Positions 48,291-59,992 of a stretch of 64,000 nt of DNA are shown piece after piece; the first letter of the stretch is position 1; every line of letters starts with the position of its first letter. A program made the translations under genes and the position numbers. The notes below the pieces were generated by a model. That model had not been told where the DNA came from. It searched no databases and saw nothing but the letters and a program-made list of their open reading frames with translations. The stretch covers positions 28,093,317 through 28,157,316 of the forward strand of contig CM055876.1 of assembly GCA_029582165.1 (NCBI GenBank), given 5' to 3'. This stretch comes from Portulaca oleracea (taxonomy: Eukaryota > Streptophyta > Magnoliopsida > Caryophyllales > Portulacaceae).

Positions 48291-48538
48291 GCACGATCGT
48301 GCATCATGCCGGCACGATCGTGCATCATGCCGGCACGATCGTGCAGTCCCCTTGATCTGAAGAAGCTCCAACCCGAATTCCGCGCGATCGTGCAGTCCCA
48401 GGTGCACGATCGTGCACCACCTTCTGGAAGATCCGCACGATCGTGTCGCTTCACTGCACGATCGTGCTACTCCTTGCCTCAGGAACCGCCAGAATTTTCA
48501 AAACGGCACGATCGTGCCGAATTTCCGCACGATCGTGC
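48291..48538 (+). repeat. Array of the palindrome GCACGATCGTGC, LTR copy
   Basis: Nine perfect or near-perfect 12-bp palindromes with invariant core CGATCGTG, the first three spaced exactly 21 bp (GCACGATCGTGC + ATCATGCCG), the rest 20-50 bp apart. The array ends about 65 bp before the TATA-like box. Translations rich in HDR/RSC are a by-product. Confidence 0.9.
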
Positions 48539-48602
48539 CGATATCGGATCTCAGCCCTGTTTCCGGATTCAAAACGACGCACTTTGGGGTGTTTTTGGGG
48601 AA

Positions 48603-48612
48603 CTATTTATAG
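48603..48612 (+). promoter_or_regulatory. TATA-like box of the Athila-type LTR
   Basis: CTATTTATAG, conserved in the second copy at 62086-62095. It sits downstream of the palindromes and upstream of a T-rich leader; predicted from position and sequence only. Confidence 0.45.
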
Positions 48613-49607
48613 ATTTTTAGGGTTGAAATTCAGCAGCTTTTATCATTCCCTAGGTTACTTAGTCACCTTTTTTTTGTATTCTCCCTAGTTTTTAGCCCTA
48701 AAACCCCTTTTGATTAGAACATTCTCAACTTAATTAGTGTTAATCTCTCTCTACAAATCTCTCTTTTTATCTTCATTTATTGCTTTGTGCTGGTTTATTT
48801 TCATCATTTTGAAGACTTTGGAAGGATATTTAAGTTATTTTGGAAGCATTTATTGAAGGAAAGTCATCTTAAGGTATAATTTATCTCATTGTTACTGTTT
48901 TATTGTTTTCTTAATCGTTTTATGTTAGGTTTAGTGTTTTGTTTGCTGAATATGAGTTGTTTTGCTAGCTTAGGTTTGAATGTTATTAGTTTAATGTTTG
49001 TTAATATGATTAGAGGCTAAGTTTTTCTGGGCTTGGGGGTTTAATGGCCCCTAACGGGGTCTAACCTTGAAGGTTTAGAGAAAGGGGGTGATTATTTTGG
49101 GTTTAAGGATTCTCTCACCTTTTACCCTATCATTGTGGGAGGTTTGGTTGTCTGGAAAGTTGTCAAAACTCCTCTAACACATTGATTTGGGTCCTTGGTG
49201 GAGTGATTTACCTTACTCTCATGAGAATGAGAGTTGGGTTGATTAGGGGTGTTGAACTAATTACTCCAAATTGCTTTCCTTCATGGAAATGAGGGGAAGT
49301 GATTCGGTTTCAATCTAATGTCTCCTTTGGAAGAGGGAGCTTAGAATGGTTTAAATTTATCAACAACCCATTCCGAGCCTTGTTTGATCACTCCGTCTTC
49401 CTTTATCTTCTAGGGTTAGGCTAAGTTAGGTGGCTAAAACAACCCCCGGGTCCTTCTTTCTTGTGAGTGTTCTCTTAGTGAACCTAAATCTCATCTCTGG
49501 TGAAAACTCTTGTTTAAACCGAACTCTTTTGCTTAAAACGGACCGAACTTGACCTAGTTCCCTGAGGATACGATATACAACCCCGACTATATTATAGCTA
49601 ACCAAAA

Positions 49608-49625
49608 TGGCGCCGTTGCCGGGGA
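49608..49625 (+). promoter_or_regulatory. Primer binding site, tRNA-Asp
   Basis: TGGCGCCGTTGCCGGGGA matches the 3' end of plant tRNA-Asp, the primer used by Athila retrotransposons. Confidence 0.9.
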
Positions 49626-49746
49626 GCTAGCGCTTCAAGTTTTTTTCGTTTAGTCTAAGAGTTTAGTTTAAACTACCTTGCGTGTTTTGTTGTTGTGCGT
49701 CGTAGAGTCCTAGGGCGGACTTACGGTTTTTGCTTGAGTTCTGTGC

Positions 49747-51565
49747 ATGTCCAGGAGATCCCGACGAGTTCAAAATCAACCTCCTCCCACTCCAATAAAT
49801 CCGGAGATCGAAGCAGCCGCACGTCACGCAAACGTCGCAACCCGAAGGCGTCGTCGCCAACGGCAACAACCGCAACCGCAACCTCAACAAATGGCGGAAC
49901 CACCACCACCACCCCGTACCCTCCTCTCCTACACCGCTCCTACACCGGGTACGGGAGGGTCCGCTATTCTTCTTCCCGACCTCGCCGATGGGGTTGTTTT
50001 CGACTTCAAGCCCGGTTTCTTACACCTCATTGAACAAAATCAATACCGAGGCTCGGACATGGAAAACCCCATCAAACATGTGAATCAATTTCTCCAAAGT
50101 CGGCGTAGTGCGTATGCGGTGTTAGTGATGAATATCTAAGGCTCAAGTACTTCCCATTCTCCCTTGCGGAACGAGCCAAGAGTTGGTTGGACAATTGTGC
50201 TCCGAACACTTATGATACATGGGATGCATTGTGTAACGACTTCCTCAATCGGTTCTACCCCCAAGCGGAGGCGCAACGGATTCGATCGGAGATTATTGGG
50301 TTCAAGCAACGATCGGGCGAGTCATTATTTGAGGCATGGGAACGGTTCAAGGGCTTGCAAAGGGAGTGTCCACATCATAATTTCAATCCATCGTTAATCC
50401 TTAATACCTTCTACCAAGGCCTTAACGGTTCGGTCAAGCAATAGATAGTGCCTCGGGTGGCCTATTTTTGGGAAAAACTCCGGATCAAGCCGACACTTTT
50501 CTTCAACAAATGGCTCAAACCTCATGTCATTGGGGAGGTGGGCGAGATCCAGGAGATCGATTGACTTCCGGTGAAGACGGCAATATAAACTTCCTCATCA
50601 AGACCGTCCAACAATTGGCACAAGATGTGGCCGAGATCAAAACGACTCAACAAATCAAGGCGGTGAGTGAAGTTCAACTGCCTCCCTCACCATCATCCTC
50701 GGTGTCTGTCAATCAATGTGAGGTTTGCCTTGGGCCACATGCTACCTTTGAGTGTTCTCCGGAGTTTATTGCGAATGAGCAAGCCAATGCCTTGTACCAC
50801 CAAAATTTGTCTTGGCGAACCGAGAACCCTACTCGCCCTCAAGGAAACCCCGCATATGTAGCCCCTAGAGGCTTCGCTCCCCAAGGACAAGGTCGCCCTC
50901 ACCAAGCCCGCCCATCCTACCAACACCCCGCCCCACAACCCGTCCACCAAGCTCCTCCAGGCTACCAACAACCCATCTCATATCCCCAACAACCCATCTC
51001 ATACCCCCAACCATCTCAACCCTCCACCCAAGACCAAACCGTGGAGTTGCTAAAAACTCTAGTGCAAGGCCAACAAACCGATAGGGCCCACACCGAAGCT
51101 CGCTTTAAAGCCTATGAGACTCAATTGGCTCAGTTGGCTCAGCAACTTAACCTCCAAAGCCGTGCACCTGAGCGTCTCCCTAGCCAACCTCAACAAAATC
51201 CCAAGGGACACCTCAACGCCATAACTTTGAGAAGCGGAAAGGAGTTGGAGGGCCCTAAAGGTGGAGTGCCGCAAGAAGAAGTGAGGGATGAAGTGGAAGT
51301 TGAGGATATCACTCATGAAGAGGAGGGAGTTGGAGTGCAAGGACAAGAGGGTTGTGATGAAGGAGTTGAAGAGGCCAGTGATGTAAGAGGAACGAAAAGG
51401 AAAGAGGCGGTGACTGAGAAGGAGCAAGAGCCAATTCTTCAACAAAAGAGCCCCTTTCAACCACCCATACCGTTTCCCCAACGGTTTGCCAAGCAAAAGG
51501 AGGATGCCAAGTTCTCCAAATTTCTGGAAATCCTCAAGAAACTCCATGTCACTATCCCTTTCTAG
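49747..51565 (+). pseudogene. Athila-type gag, frameshifted
   Basis: The gag reading is spread over three frames: 49747-50139, 50187-50444 and 50468-51565. It has a basic, proline-rich N-terminus, the retrotransposon-gag domain (DNCAPNTYDTWDALCNDFLN, GESLFEAWERFKGLQRECPH), a Cys-His box CEVCLGPHATFEC and the Athila-typical AITLRSGKELE. A frame break near 50100 corresponds to bases missing compared with the tandem copy at about 63565. Gag would form the virus-like particle. Confidence 0.85.
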
Positions 51566-53322
51566 AGGCTATCTACGATATGCCTTCCTACACCAAGTTC
51601 TTGAAGGATCTTCTATCGAACAAAAGGAAGGTGATGGAGCACGCGATCTCATCGACCGGAGTGCAGCGGTGATTGAAAACAAGCTACCTCCCAAGCTTTC
51701 CGGAAGCTTCTCAATTCCATGTTCTGTCGGAGATATGGCCATTAGTAAGGCCCTTTGTGATTTGGGGGCAAGTGTAAGCGTTATGCCTTATTCGATCTGC
51801 AAGAAGCTGCACATGGGGGAGTTGAAGCCCACAACGATATCTTTGCAAATGGCTGATCGATCGATTCGCCGGCCCTTGGGAATCCTCGAGGATGTGCCGC
51901 TCCAAGTCGGCAAGTTCTATATACCGTGCGACTTTGTGGTTTTGGAGATGGCCGAGGACGCCCAAATCCCAATCATTTTGGGGCGTCCCTTCCTCGCGAC
52001 AGCGGGAGCTATGATCGATGTGAAGAATGGGAAATTATCTCTTCACATCGGCGACGAGAAGATCGAGTTCAACTTACAAAGCTCCGTTGCTACCCTATCG
52101 ATCAATGAATCATGCTATCAAGTCGATATCATCGATGAAGTCGTTGAGGAAACCCTCGGTCCTCATTGGGCTTTCGAGGAGCCATTGGAAGAAGCCTTGT
52201 TAGAAGCATTTGAGCCGGAATCACTGGAAGGGGATGTGGCATCCTATGTGGCTATTTTTAATGGAGAATTGAACTTTGAGGAACCTTGCGTGATGGAAGC
52301 TTTTACCTCCGGGATCTTTGAACGGGAGGCGGCATGGTATACTACTCTCCTCAACAATGCACCGACAAACAATGATCTTTTCGTTGAGTTTGAGGAGATT
52401 TCAAGTGTGGAAACACGGCCGCAAAAGGACAAACAATTGCCGACTCCGGAGCTAAAACCTCTTCCCCCAAGTCTAAGGTACGCCTTCTTAGGACCTAATG
52501 AAACCTATCCAGTCATAGTCAATGCAAATCTCGATGGCACTCTTCTTGAAAAGTTGTTAACCGTTCTTCGAAAATACAAAGGGGCCATCGGGTATTCGAT
52601 TGATGATTTGACCGGATTGAGTCCCTCTATTTGCATGCATGAAATTGACCTCGACCTAGATGCAAAGCCCTCTAGGCAACCCCAAAGGAGGCTTAATCCA
52701 AATATGCAAGAGGTAGTAAAGAAAGAGGTCCTTAAGCTTCTTGAGGCGGGTATAATCTATCCCATAGCTAATAGTGAGTGGGTTAGTCCTGTCCAAGTGG
52801 TACCAAAGAAGGGGGGAATGACGGTAGTGATGAACGATAAGAATGAGTTGGTGTCTACAAGAACCGTAACAGGGTGGAGAATGTGTATAGATTATAGAAA
52901 CCTTAACAAAGCCACCCGAAAAGATCACTTCCCGTTGCCCTTTATGGATCAAATGTTGGAAAGATTAGCCGGTCATGCTTTTATCATTACTTAGATGGTT
53001 TTTCCGGGTTCTTTCAAATACCCATCCACCCTAATGACCAGGACAAAACCACATTCACATGCCCTTACGGTACCTTCGCCTATCGAAGGATGCCGTTTGG
53101 GTTGTGTAACGCCCCGGGTACGTTCCAACGATGCATGATGGCTGTTTTTTCCGATTTGATTGAGAAAGTTATGGAGGTTTTCATGGATGACTTCTCGGTA
53201 TACGGTAACACCTTTGAAACGTGTTTGCAAAACCTTGAAACGGTGTTATCGAGATGCCTGAAGTCAATCTTGTTCGAATCGGGAAAAGTGTCACTTCATG
53301 GTCGGAAGGGGTGGTTCTAGGC
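51486..53322 (+). pseudogene. Athila-type pol: protease and reverse transcriptase, frameshifted
   Basis: The frame 51486-52994 carries the retropepsin motif ALCDLGASVSVMPYS, with the DLGA variant usual in Athila, and IPIILGRPFLATAGA. It runs into the RT palm at WRMCIDYRNLNKATRKDHFP. A stop near 52994 is followed in another frame (53090-53320) by YRRMPFGLCNAPGTFQRCMM and the catalytic FMDDF. Another shift follows near 53255. The gag and protease parts are also one frame apart near 51560. Confidence 0.9.
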
Positions 53323-54047
53323 CATGTCGTGTCAACGGGTATCGAGGTTGGCCGGCGAAAGTGGAGGTCATTGAGAAGCTACCACCCCGACCACCGTCGA
53401 GGGTGAGGAGTTTCCTTGGTCATGCCGGCTTTACCGCCGGTTTATCAAGGATTTCTCCAAGTAGCAAGGCCTCTCACTCAACTCTGCCAACGATACCCCT
53501 TTCATCTTTTAGCGATTGTATTGAAGCTTTTGCTAGGTTAAAGCAAGCCCTGATCAGTGCGCCGATCTTACAACCACCAGACTGGCTCTTACCCTTTGAA
53601 GTGATGTGCGATGCGAGCGATCTCGCCATTGGGGCCGTCCTGGGGCAGCGGAAAGATAACAAACCGTACGCGATACACTATGCAAGTCGCACCCTCGACG
53701 ACGCCCAAAGGAACTACACGACTATCGAGAAGGAGTTGCTCGCAGTTGTTTTCGCCATCGAGAAATTCCGGGCCTACTTATTGTGCTCAAAGGTGGTTAT
53801 CTTCACCGACCATGCGGCTCTTCGATACCTCCTTGCGAAGAAAAATGCGAAGCCCCGACTCATAAGATGGATACTTCTCCTTCAGGAGTTTGACATTGAG
53901 ATCAAAGACAAGGCCGGGGCGCAAAACGTGGTCGCCGATCACCTTTCTCGGATCGTGGTAGAGCGTGATGATACACCCATTGATGACACCTTCCCCGATG
54001 AGCACCTTTATGCATGGCGCCATCAACCTCCCTTGGTATGCCGATAG
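53323..54047 (+). pseudogene. Athila-type pol: RNase H region
   Basis: After the RT connection ([10 protein letters not shown]) the frame holds an intact-looking RNase [51 protein letters not shown] and VVADHLSR, covering the expected acidic residues. The frame stops at 54047, upstream of the integrase zinc finger. Confidence 0.9.
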
Positions 54048-54119
54048 TCAATTATTTGGCACGGCTTGTTGCCCGAACTTAGCTACCATGAGAGGAAGAA
54101 GCTAATACGATGCAAAGTT

Positions 54120-55311
54120 CTACCATTGGGATGATCCATTCTTATTCAAGTCTTGCAAGGACGGTATCTTTAGGAGGTGCGTTCCGGAAGATGAAGTACA
54201 GCGTGTCCTAGCCCATTGCCATGAGCTTCCATGCGGAGGCCACACCGGTGCTTCAAAAACCGCCGCAAAGGTCTTACAAGCGGGCTTCTTTTGGCCCACT
54301 CTTTTTCGCGACGCGGATAGACACGTTCGGGCATGTGATCGATGTCAAAGAACCGGCAACCTCACACGAAGGCAAGAGATGCCTCTCAATTACATCTTGG
54401 AAATCGAGGTCTTTGATGTTTGGGGCCTCGACTTCATGGGCCCTTTCCCATCCTCAAAAGGTAACTTGTACATTCTTGTCGCTGTGGATTATGTATCAAA
54501 ATGGGTTGAAGCGATTGCTAGCCCTACAAGCGATTCGAGGGTGGTGATGAGGATGTTCAAGAAGATCATCTTTCCAAGATTTGGGGTGCCGAGAGTGATC
54601 ATCACCGACAATGGTTCTCACTTCGTGGAAAAGAAGGTGCACTTTTGGCAAAGTATGGGGTGAAGCACAAAAGAGGTCTTGCATACCCCCCCACAAACAA
54701 GTGGGCAAGCCGAAATTTCAAACCGGGAAATCAAGTTCATCTTGGAGAAGACCGTTGCAAAGTCGAGAAAAGATTGGAGTGATAAACTAGATGACGCCTT
54801 ATGGGCCTACCGAACGGCATTTAAAACACCAATAGGGACCACTCCCTTCAAGTTGGTGTATGGGAAAGCATGTCATCTTCCGGTGGAGCTCGAACATAAG
54901 GCTTGGTGGGCCTTGAAGGCGTTGAATTTTGATATCAAAGCCTCTGGTGAGAAAAGACTCCTCCAATTGAATGAACTTGAGGAGATACGGCTTGATGCTT
55001 ACAACAACTCCAAGATCTTCAAGGAAAGAACAAAGAAATGGCACGACAAAGGCATAGCCAAGAAAGAACTTTGTGAAGGAGAACTCGTGCTTTTGTTCAA
55101 CTCAAGGATGCGGCTATTCTCCGGGAAGCTCCGATCAAGATGGTCGAGACCATTCCGGATCTTCAAAGCGCATCCATTTGGAGTGTTTGAACTCGAAGGA
55201 AAAGATGGTGAGACATTTAAAGTCAACGGATCGCGGCTCAAACCGTACATAGAGGGAACGGAGCGCCCGGAGGGATACACTTGCACCCTCCAGGACATCA
55301 AGGAGAATTGA
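54120..55311 (+). pseudogene. Athila-type pol: integrase, frameshifted
   Basis: An HHCC zinc-binding segment lies at about 54205-54350 in broken frame. The catalytic core has [17 protein letters not shown] (first Asp), [10 protein letters not shown] (second Asp) and, after a frame break near 54640, [14 protein letters not shown] (Glu). The C-terminal 210-codon frame 54679-55311 is intact and includes [13 protein letters not shown] and [19 protein letters not shown], which are typical of Athila. Confidence 0.9.
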
Positions 55312-55675
55312 AGAGATTGGGGTCGAGCTCAAGACCTTAAAAGAGCGCTTCATGGGAGGCAACCCATGTTTGTAATTGAGGTATTAGTTCTAGGAAAAAA
55401 AAAAGAGAAAAAAAAATGAAAATGAAAAAAAAAAAAGGAAAGAGAGTGGAGAGTTAGGAGTGAAAGGATGTGAGTGAAAAAGAAGAGCGTTGGAAAAAAT
55501 TGGGAGTTAATTTAAGGAGTTATTGTGCAAAAGAAGAAGTGAGTTGGTTTTTGGTTTGAGTAAGTATGTAGAGTTGAGTAATTGGAGTGTTTTGGTCAAT
55601 TAGTATGAGGGAGTTCTAAAAAAATTGAGAAGGGTGAGGTTTGAAAGGAGTGCAAGGGAAATCTCAGGCAGAAGT
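55312..55675 (+). other. Purine-rich spacer after pol
   Basis: About 360 bp with A/G-rich runs and no coding frame, leading into the second palindrome array. Confidence 0.5.
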
Positions 55676-55951
55676 GCACGATCGTGCTGTTCATTGGCGC
55701 GATCGTGCAGCGGCGTGCGCACAGAAAGCAAGGCAAAAGCGAGGAAAGTGCACGATCGTGCAACATTTCCGCGCGATCGTGTCGTTTCTCCAGAAGGTAG
55801 GTCACGATCGCGCAGCTTTAGCGCACGATCGTGACGTTTGAGATGCCAGGATTAGAAGAAAAAGGGGCACGATCGTGAGAAATATCAGCACGATCGTGTA
55901 GATTTTCCAGAACCTAGGTCACGATCGTGCCGATTTTTTGCGCGATCGTGC
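55676..55951 (+). repeat. Array of the palindrome GCACGATCGTGC, internal copy upstream of ORF3
   Basis: Ten copies or variants (including GCGCGATCGTGC, TCACGATCGTGC and TCACGATCGCGC), often in pairs about 25 bp apart. The core CGATCG is invariant; outer bases vary. It is followed within 30 bp by CCCTTTTAAACCC and a CT-rich leader ahead of ORF3. The surrounding sequence is not a copy of the LTR. Confidence 0.9.
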
Positions 55952-56436
55952 CGTTTGCGATTTCCAGCAACTTCTCGGCCCTTTTAAACCCAATTTTCAC
56001 CCCACAAACCCTCATTTCTTTCCACATTCGAGCCTCCATTCTCTCTCACTCTCACCCCCCTCTCAAACCCTAGCCCCAAACTCCTCAAATTCATCCTCCA
56101 TCTCAAAATTTCCCCAATTTTCATCCTCCCTAAACCCTAATTTCTCCATTTTCTCACCTCCTCCTCAAACCCTAACCTCACATCTCCATCTCCACCCTCT
56201 ATTTCCCTATCACCACCATTCTCACTCATCTCCTTTTCAAACCCTAACCCTCACCATCGTGCAAACCCCTCACCCCTCACAAATCCTTCCACTCCTTCCA
56301 CAAATTCAAGCACCCATACCCTTTTTCCTCCCACAAAAAGCCCTAATTTCTCTCTCTAGCATCATTAACTCCCTCATCTTGGTGAGTTAGGGCATTAGAG
56401 AAAGAAATTCATTTTCCACCCTTCTTCTCAAAGCAA

Positions 56437-57900
56437 GTGTTCAGGCTCTTCAAGGTCTTCAAGCCAATGGCGCCCAAAAGGAGTGCTAGGTCAGGGGCTT
56501 CTTCATCATCTTCACAGCCTCCCCCACCGAAACGAGGTAAATCTGAAGAACAACCTCTCGATTTCGATCAAAATGCTAGAATCCAATCCCGTAATGATGA
56601 CCATAGGAAGAGGTACGACGCTTTCAAGACAAGAAAGATTAGTGTACCCAATAATTACCATGAGTTGTCCTGTGAAAACATGGGAATCAAAACGGCTTTG
56701 GAAGGTTTTTTTGATGTTTTGGGGTGGGGGGAATTCAAGAACATTGACCATCCCATCTTTGGGCAAGTTGTTCTAGAGTTCCTCAGTTCTTTGGAGGTTG
56801 CCAATGATATGACTGCTGAAGCCTCCATAACCTTCAAGATTGATAAAACTTAGTTCAACTTGTCCCTGGACCAATTAAACTCGTTGCTTGGGTTACCCAC
56901 TGACGGGGAGACCTACATCAAGGCAAGACGCCTCGACACTAATGACGTCGTCCGGCGGCTTACTTGTAAGGCCAGAAAAGAGAGGGAAAAGGATAGAATG
57001 GATCGAATCATTTACCACAATCCCCGCACCACAAAGGCCTCCGACCTTTGCAACCCAGCCATCCGCTACTTTCATCGTCTAGTGGCCAATTCGGTCTGCG
57101 GAAGGCATGATGGTCGATCAAATCTACGAGGGGACGATCTCGCGGTTATCTACCGAACCTTGATCAACAAACAAATCAACACGGGATCGTATATAGTGCA
57201 TCAACTGCATGAGATTAGCCGGTTGACCAGTGCTCGTCGCGTTATCGGAATGGGGCACATCATTTGCCACATTGTCGACCGTGTCGGGATGGGTGCATAC
57301 ATGCGTCGACGGCCGCCTCAAATCCACTGTGAGCCCCTTGATATGGTTACACTCATCAACATGCGGATCATCAAGCAAGCTAACCGGGGATTCTCCTACG
57401 TCCATGGGAGCAACCCCGAGATCTTGCTCTTCCTTGGTCCGCAACGTGAAGAGTGGATCGACCCGTCCGACAAGCGCAATTGGTCTTGTGATGCGAGGGA
57501 GGAAGAAGAAGGTGAGGAGGAGGAAGAGGAAGAAGAAGGTGAGGAAGAGGAAGAGGAAGAAGAAGGTGAGGAGGAGGACGAGGAACAAGAAGAGGAGGTA
57601 GGAGGGCATGGGAATCCGTCCTACCTCGAAGCCATCAATGACTTATCCGCCCGTTTTGGCCATTTCGAAGTGCAAACATCGGCGCGTCTCGATAGGCACT
57701 CCGAAAGACTCGACGGCCTCAACGCTCGTGTTGAATCGGGCTTCACGAGGATAGACCATATGCTCCAGCAACAACAGCAAATCCTTTTCGACATGAGCTA
57801 TGGCTACTATCAAGGTGGCGGACTCCGAGCTCCCCCGGGTTGGTATCCTCCGGGCTACCAACACCAACCACCGCCCCCTCCGGGGCCCGACGATATGTAA
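56437..57900 (+). pseudogene. Athila-type third ORF, one in-frame stop
   Basis: Two frames in the same phase, 56437-56853 and 56854-57900, are separated only by TAG at 56851-56853. The N-terminal part (KTRKISVPNNY, LGWGEFKNIDHPIFGQVVLE, TFKID) resembles the Athila ORF-1/putative plant transposon protein domain found downstream of pol in Athila and Calypso elements. An Asp/Glu-rich block of about 40 residues (57500-57600) made of GEEEEEEEE units follows, then a coiled-coil-like segment (57640-57770) and a Pro/Gly/Tyr-rich tail. No signal peptide or membrane helix is visible, so an envelope role is not supported. Confidence 0.75.
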
Positions 57901-59992
57901 GTTTCCCCGCCCCCACCCTGCTCTTTTCAAGGATTATTCTTATTTTAGTGTGGGGGAGGTCTTATGGTCGGTTGGGAGTTTGAGTCTTTCGGTTGTTGTG
58001 GCTTAGTGAGGCATGTTCCTTTCCTCCCTTCAGTATTTCCAAAGATTTTTGCATGTGGTTTGAGATACTTTCGTTGTTAGGTGATCGATGGTGAATTGAG
58101 TCTCAAATAATGTACATTTGTATATACCTTGCATGTAGTTTTCTTCTTTTTATTTGGTTCACTTGAACCGCATTTCTTAACTTCTTTCGCATTTAGTCTA
58201 GTGCATATAGGCTAGCTTTGCATTGTTTTCTTAACCTTGGTTTTCTTCTTTGTTTGTTCGTGGATGGCCGGTCTTCGTTTAGCAATGCGGATCCCTGGTA
58301 AGATCGTTCCATCCTTTTCTTCTCTTTTCTTTCTTTAGTTGTGCTTTGCTTTTGTTTTCTTTGCATGCTTGTTCTTACTTTTTGGTGGCGCGCCCCTATT
58401 GTGCGTTGTGTTGGGATTTCTTGTTGTTGGAGCCGTGTGGGCTCGGGCCGCCACCCTTTCTCTATGTGTTAGATGTTTGTATATATGTTGGCTTGTTTCC
58501 TTTAGGTGTTTGTACATATGTTTGTTTTTCCTAGTTTTTCTACCCTTCATGAGACACCCTTCCCACAATGAGGACATTGTGGATTTTAAGTGTGGGGGGG
58601 AGATCATTATGTTTCGGGTAGAGCACCTAGTCTTTTTTGGGTTCTTTTTGTTGTTTTTTCTTTCTTAGAAAAGTTCGTGAAAAAAAAAAAAAAAAAACTA
58701 GAACGTCATTAGGTTAGGTTAGGTTAGGTAGTCCTCCGGTGATGATTGTAGGCTAAGCAGTGCCTCTTGTAGCTTGGTTTAACCTTTGCATAGCCGACTG
58801 TGATTCAAAGCTTTTAAAAAGAATTTTCGAAAACATCTTGATTTGGGATTGCACTTTGATAGTAAAGATTGATGGCCCTTGTTGACCCATTGATGTGAGC
58901 TTTGCACATGAACGTTTATGTTCTCTGATTGGTTGTTGAGCACAAACCCGTGAGACTACTAAGCCAAAACGACTAATCATTTTTATTAGTCTCGTATCCC
59001 CATGTGTGACTCAACCTTGGTTGCGATCTTTAGAAATTTCTTTTCATCTCTTTGAAACTGCATTTTGCATCATGCATTGACAACATGATTGAGGCATTCT
59101 TTCTCACTTATTTTAGCTACATAGCCAAATAGCCACCCGAATCATGTAATTTCCCGCCTTTAACCCTTCTTTTAGCCTTTGTTTACTCCATCCTTGAAAT
59201 AAACCGAAATTTCAAACTTTGGCCGAGTGCATATCTTCCTACCCTAAGCCATTGCTTGGAGTTATTGAAGTGCGATTAGTAGGGTTGCTTGTGAATATTT
59301 CCATAAAATGGTATGTTGGGAATGTCATGATTAGGATGTGATTGGTTGTTCCCACCTATGTAGCTTTAAATTAGCTTGATTGCGTTAATGAAACCCGCCG
59401 AGTTTTGTGCTTTGTATTTAATCCTCTCTTTATTCACACGCTTCTAAAAAAAATAAAATAAAATAAAATAAAATAAAAAAGGAAGCAAAAGTGTGACGGA
59501 AAATGAGGAATTTAATTTTGAGGCGGTTTCCAATAAATGTTTCGGGTTTATTATAATTGCTTATGGGTGAATAAGGTTCAATAACATTGCGTGAATTTGG
59601 CGAAATATAACTCTAAGCTTGGCTTCGAGCTCCACTTATCCAAATGCTTTCCGTCCCTTACCCCTATCCTTAACCCCGTTACAACCCCTTCAAAGACCTC
59701 TTGATTGTCATCTGCATTTTGCATGTAGCGGTAGAGAATTGAGATGATTAGCAAGCATATGGTAGATTGTTTCCTAGGTTAGAGTATTGAGAGAACCAGA
59801 CATCGAATTCATTTTCAAAACACATGAGAGGAGTGTTCCCACATTCCCAAGAGTGAGGCTTGCTCTCAACTGTCTCAGTTTCATACTCATACATGTGCTT
59901 TCTCACTAATTTGGTGACGGAGGGGTGATTGATTTGTTCTTGATGGTGTAACTCCCTTTAAATCCTTTTCAAAATTCTTCCTCTGTCTTGTG
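57901..59992 (+). other. Athila-type 3' non-coding region, truncated
   Basis: About 2.1 kb with polypurine tracts GTGTGGGGGAGG (57950) and GTGTGGGGGGGAGATC (58591). Segments near 59640-59700 and 59815-59850 match, inverted, the non-coding part of the gag-only element at 9855-10030. The expected second polypurine tract and 3' LTR are missing because the sequence jumps to an Ogre/Tat LTR at 59993. Confidence 0.65.

Larger units (their letters stand above)
47991..49606 (+). repeat. Athila-type 5' LTR (limits approximate)
   Basis: The right limit is set by the primer site at 49608. The LTR ends ...CCTGAGGATACGATATAC..ATTATAGCTAACC, which parallels the end of the gag-only element's LTR (CCTGTGGGATCGACC...). 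The left limit is placed after the copia scrap, at TGATAATGTGTG, by analogy with the TGATAAG start of that LTR. No 3' LTR is present for comparison, so the start is uncertain. It contains the palindrome array (48291-48538) and a TATA-like CTATTTATAG. Confidence 0.55.
46506..59992 (+). repeat. Tandem duplication, copy 1 (13.5 kb)
   Basis: Sequence from 46506 (CCAAAAACTCAGCCC in the Ogre/Tat 3' LTR) reappears from 59993 with an offset of about 13.46-13.50 kb and continues to the window end. The unit holds most of that LTR, the copia scrap and the Athila-type element. The junction at 59992/59993 is abrupt: Athila 3' non-coding sequence runs directly into the middle of the LTR. Confidence 0.8.

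Noticed and set aside
48291..48538. Regularly spaced palindromic repeats that could suggest a CRISPR array
   Set aside because: Repeats are only 12 bp, spacers vary and are partly repeated themselves, the context is a plant LTR retrotransposon, and no cas genes are present.
48148..48620. Open frames rich in HDRA, ARSC and TIV residues in all frames around the palindromes
   Set aside because: They are translations of GCACGATCGTGC repeats, present on both strands, with no conserved protein.
57124..57609. 161-codon frame antisense to ORF3 rich in Phe and Leu
   Set aside because: It is the antisense shadow of the Glu-rich repeat (GAA/GAG read as TTC/CTC).
56437..57900. ORF3 as a retroviral envelope gene
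   Set aside because: The position after pol would fit, but no signal peptide, transmembrane segment or fusion-like region is visible; the acidic, coiled-coil-like protein looks non-envelope.
58711..58730. TTAGG repeats resembling telomeric DNA
   Set aside because: Only three or four units, and the plant telomere repeat is TTTAGGG; it lies inside the Athila 3' non-coding region.
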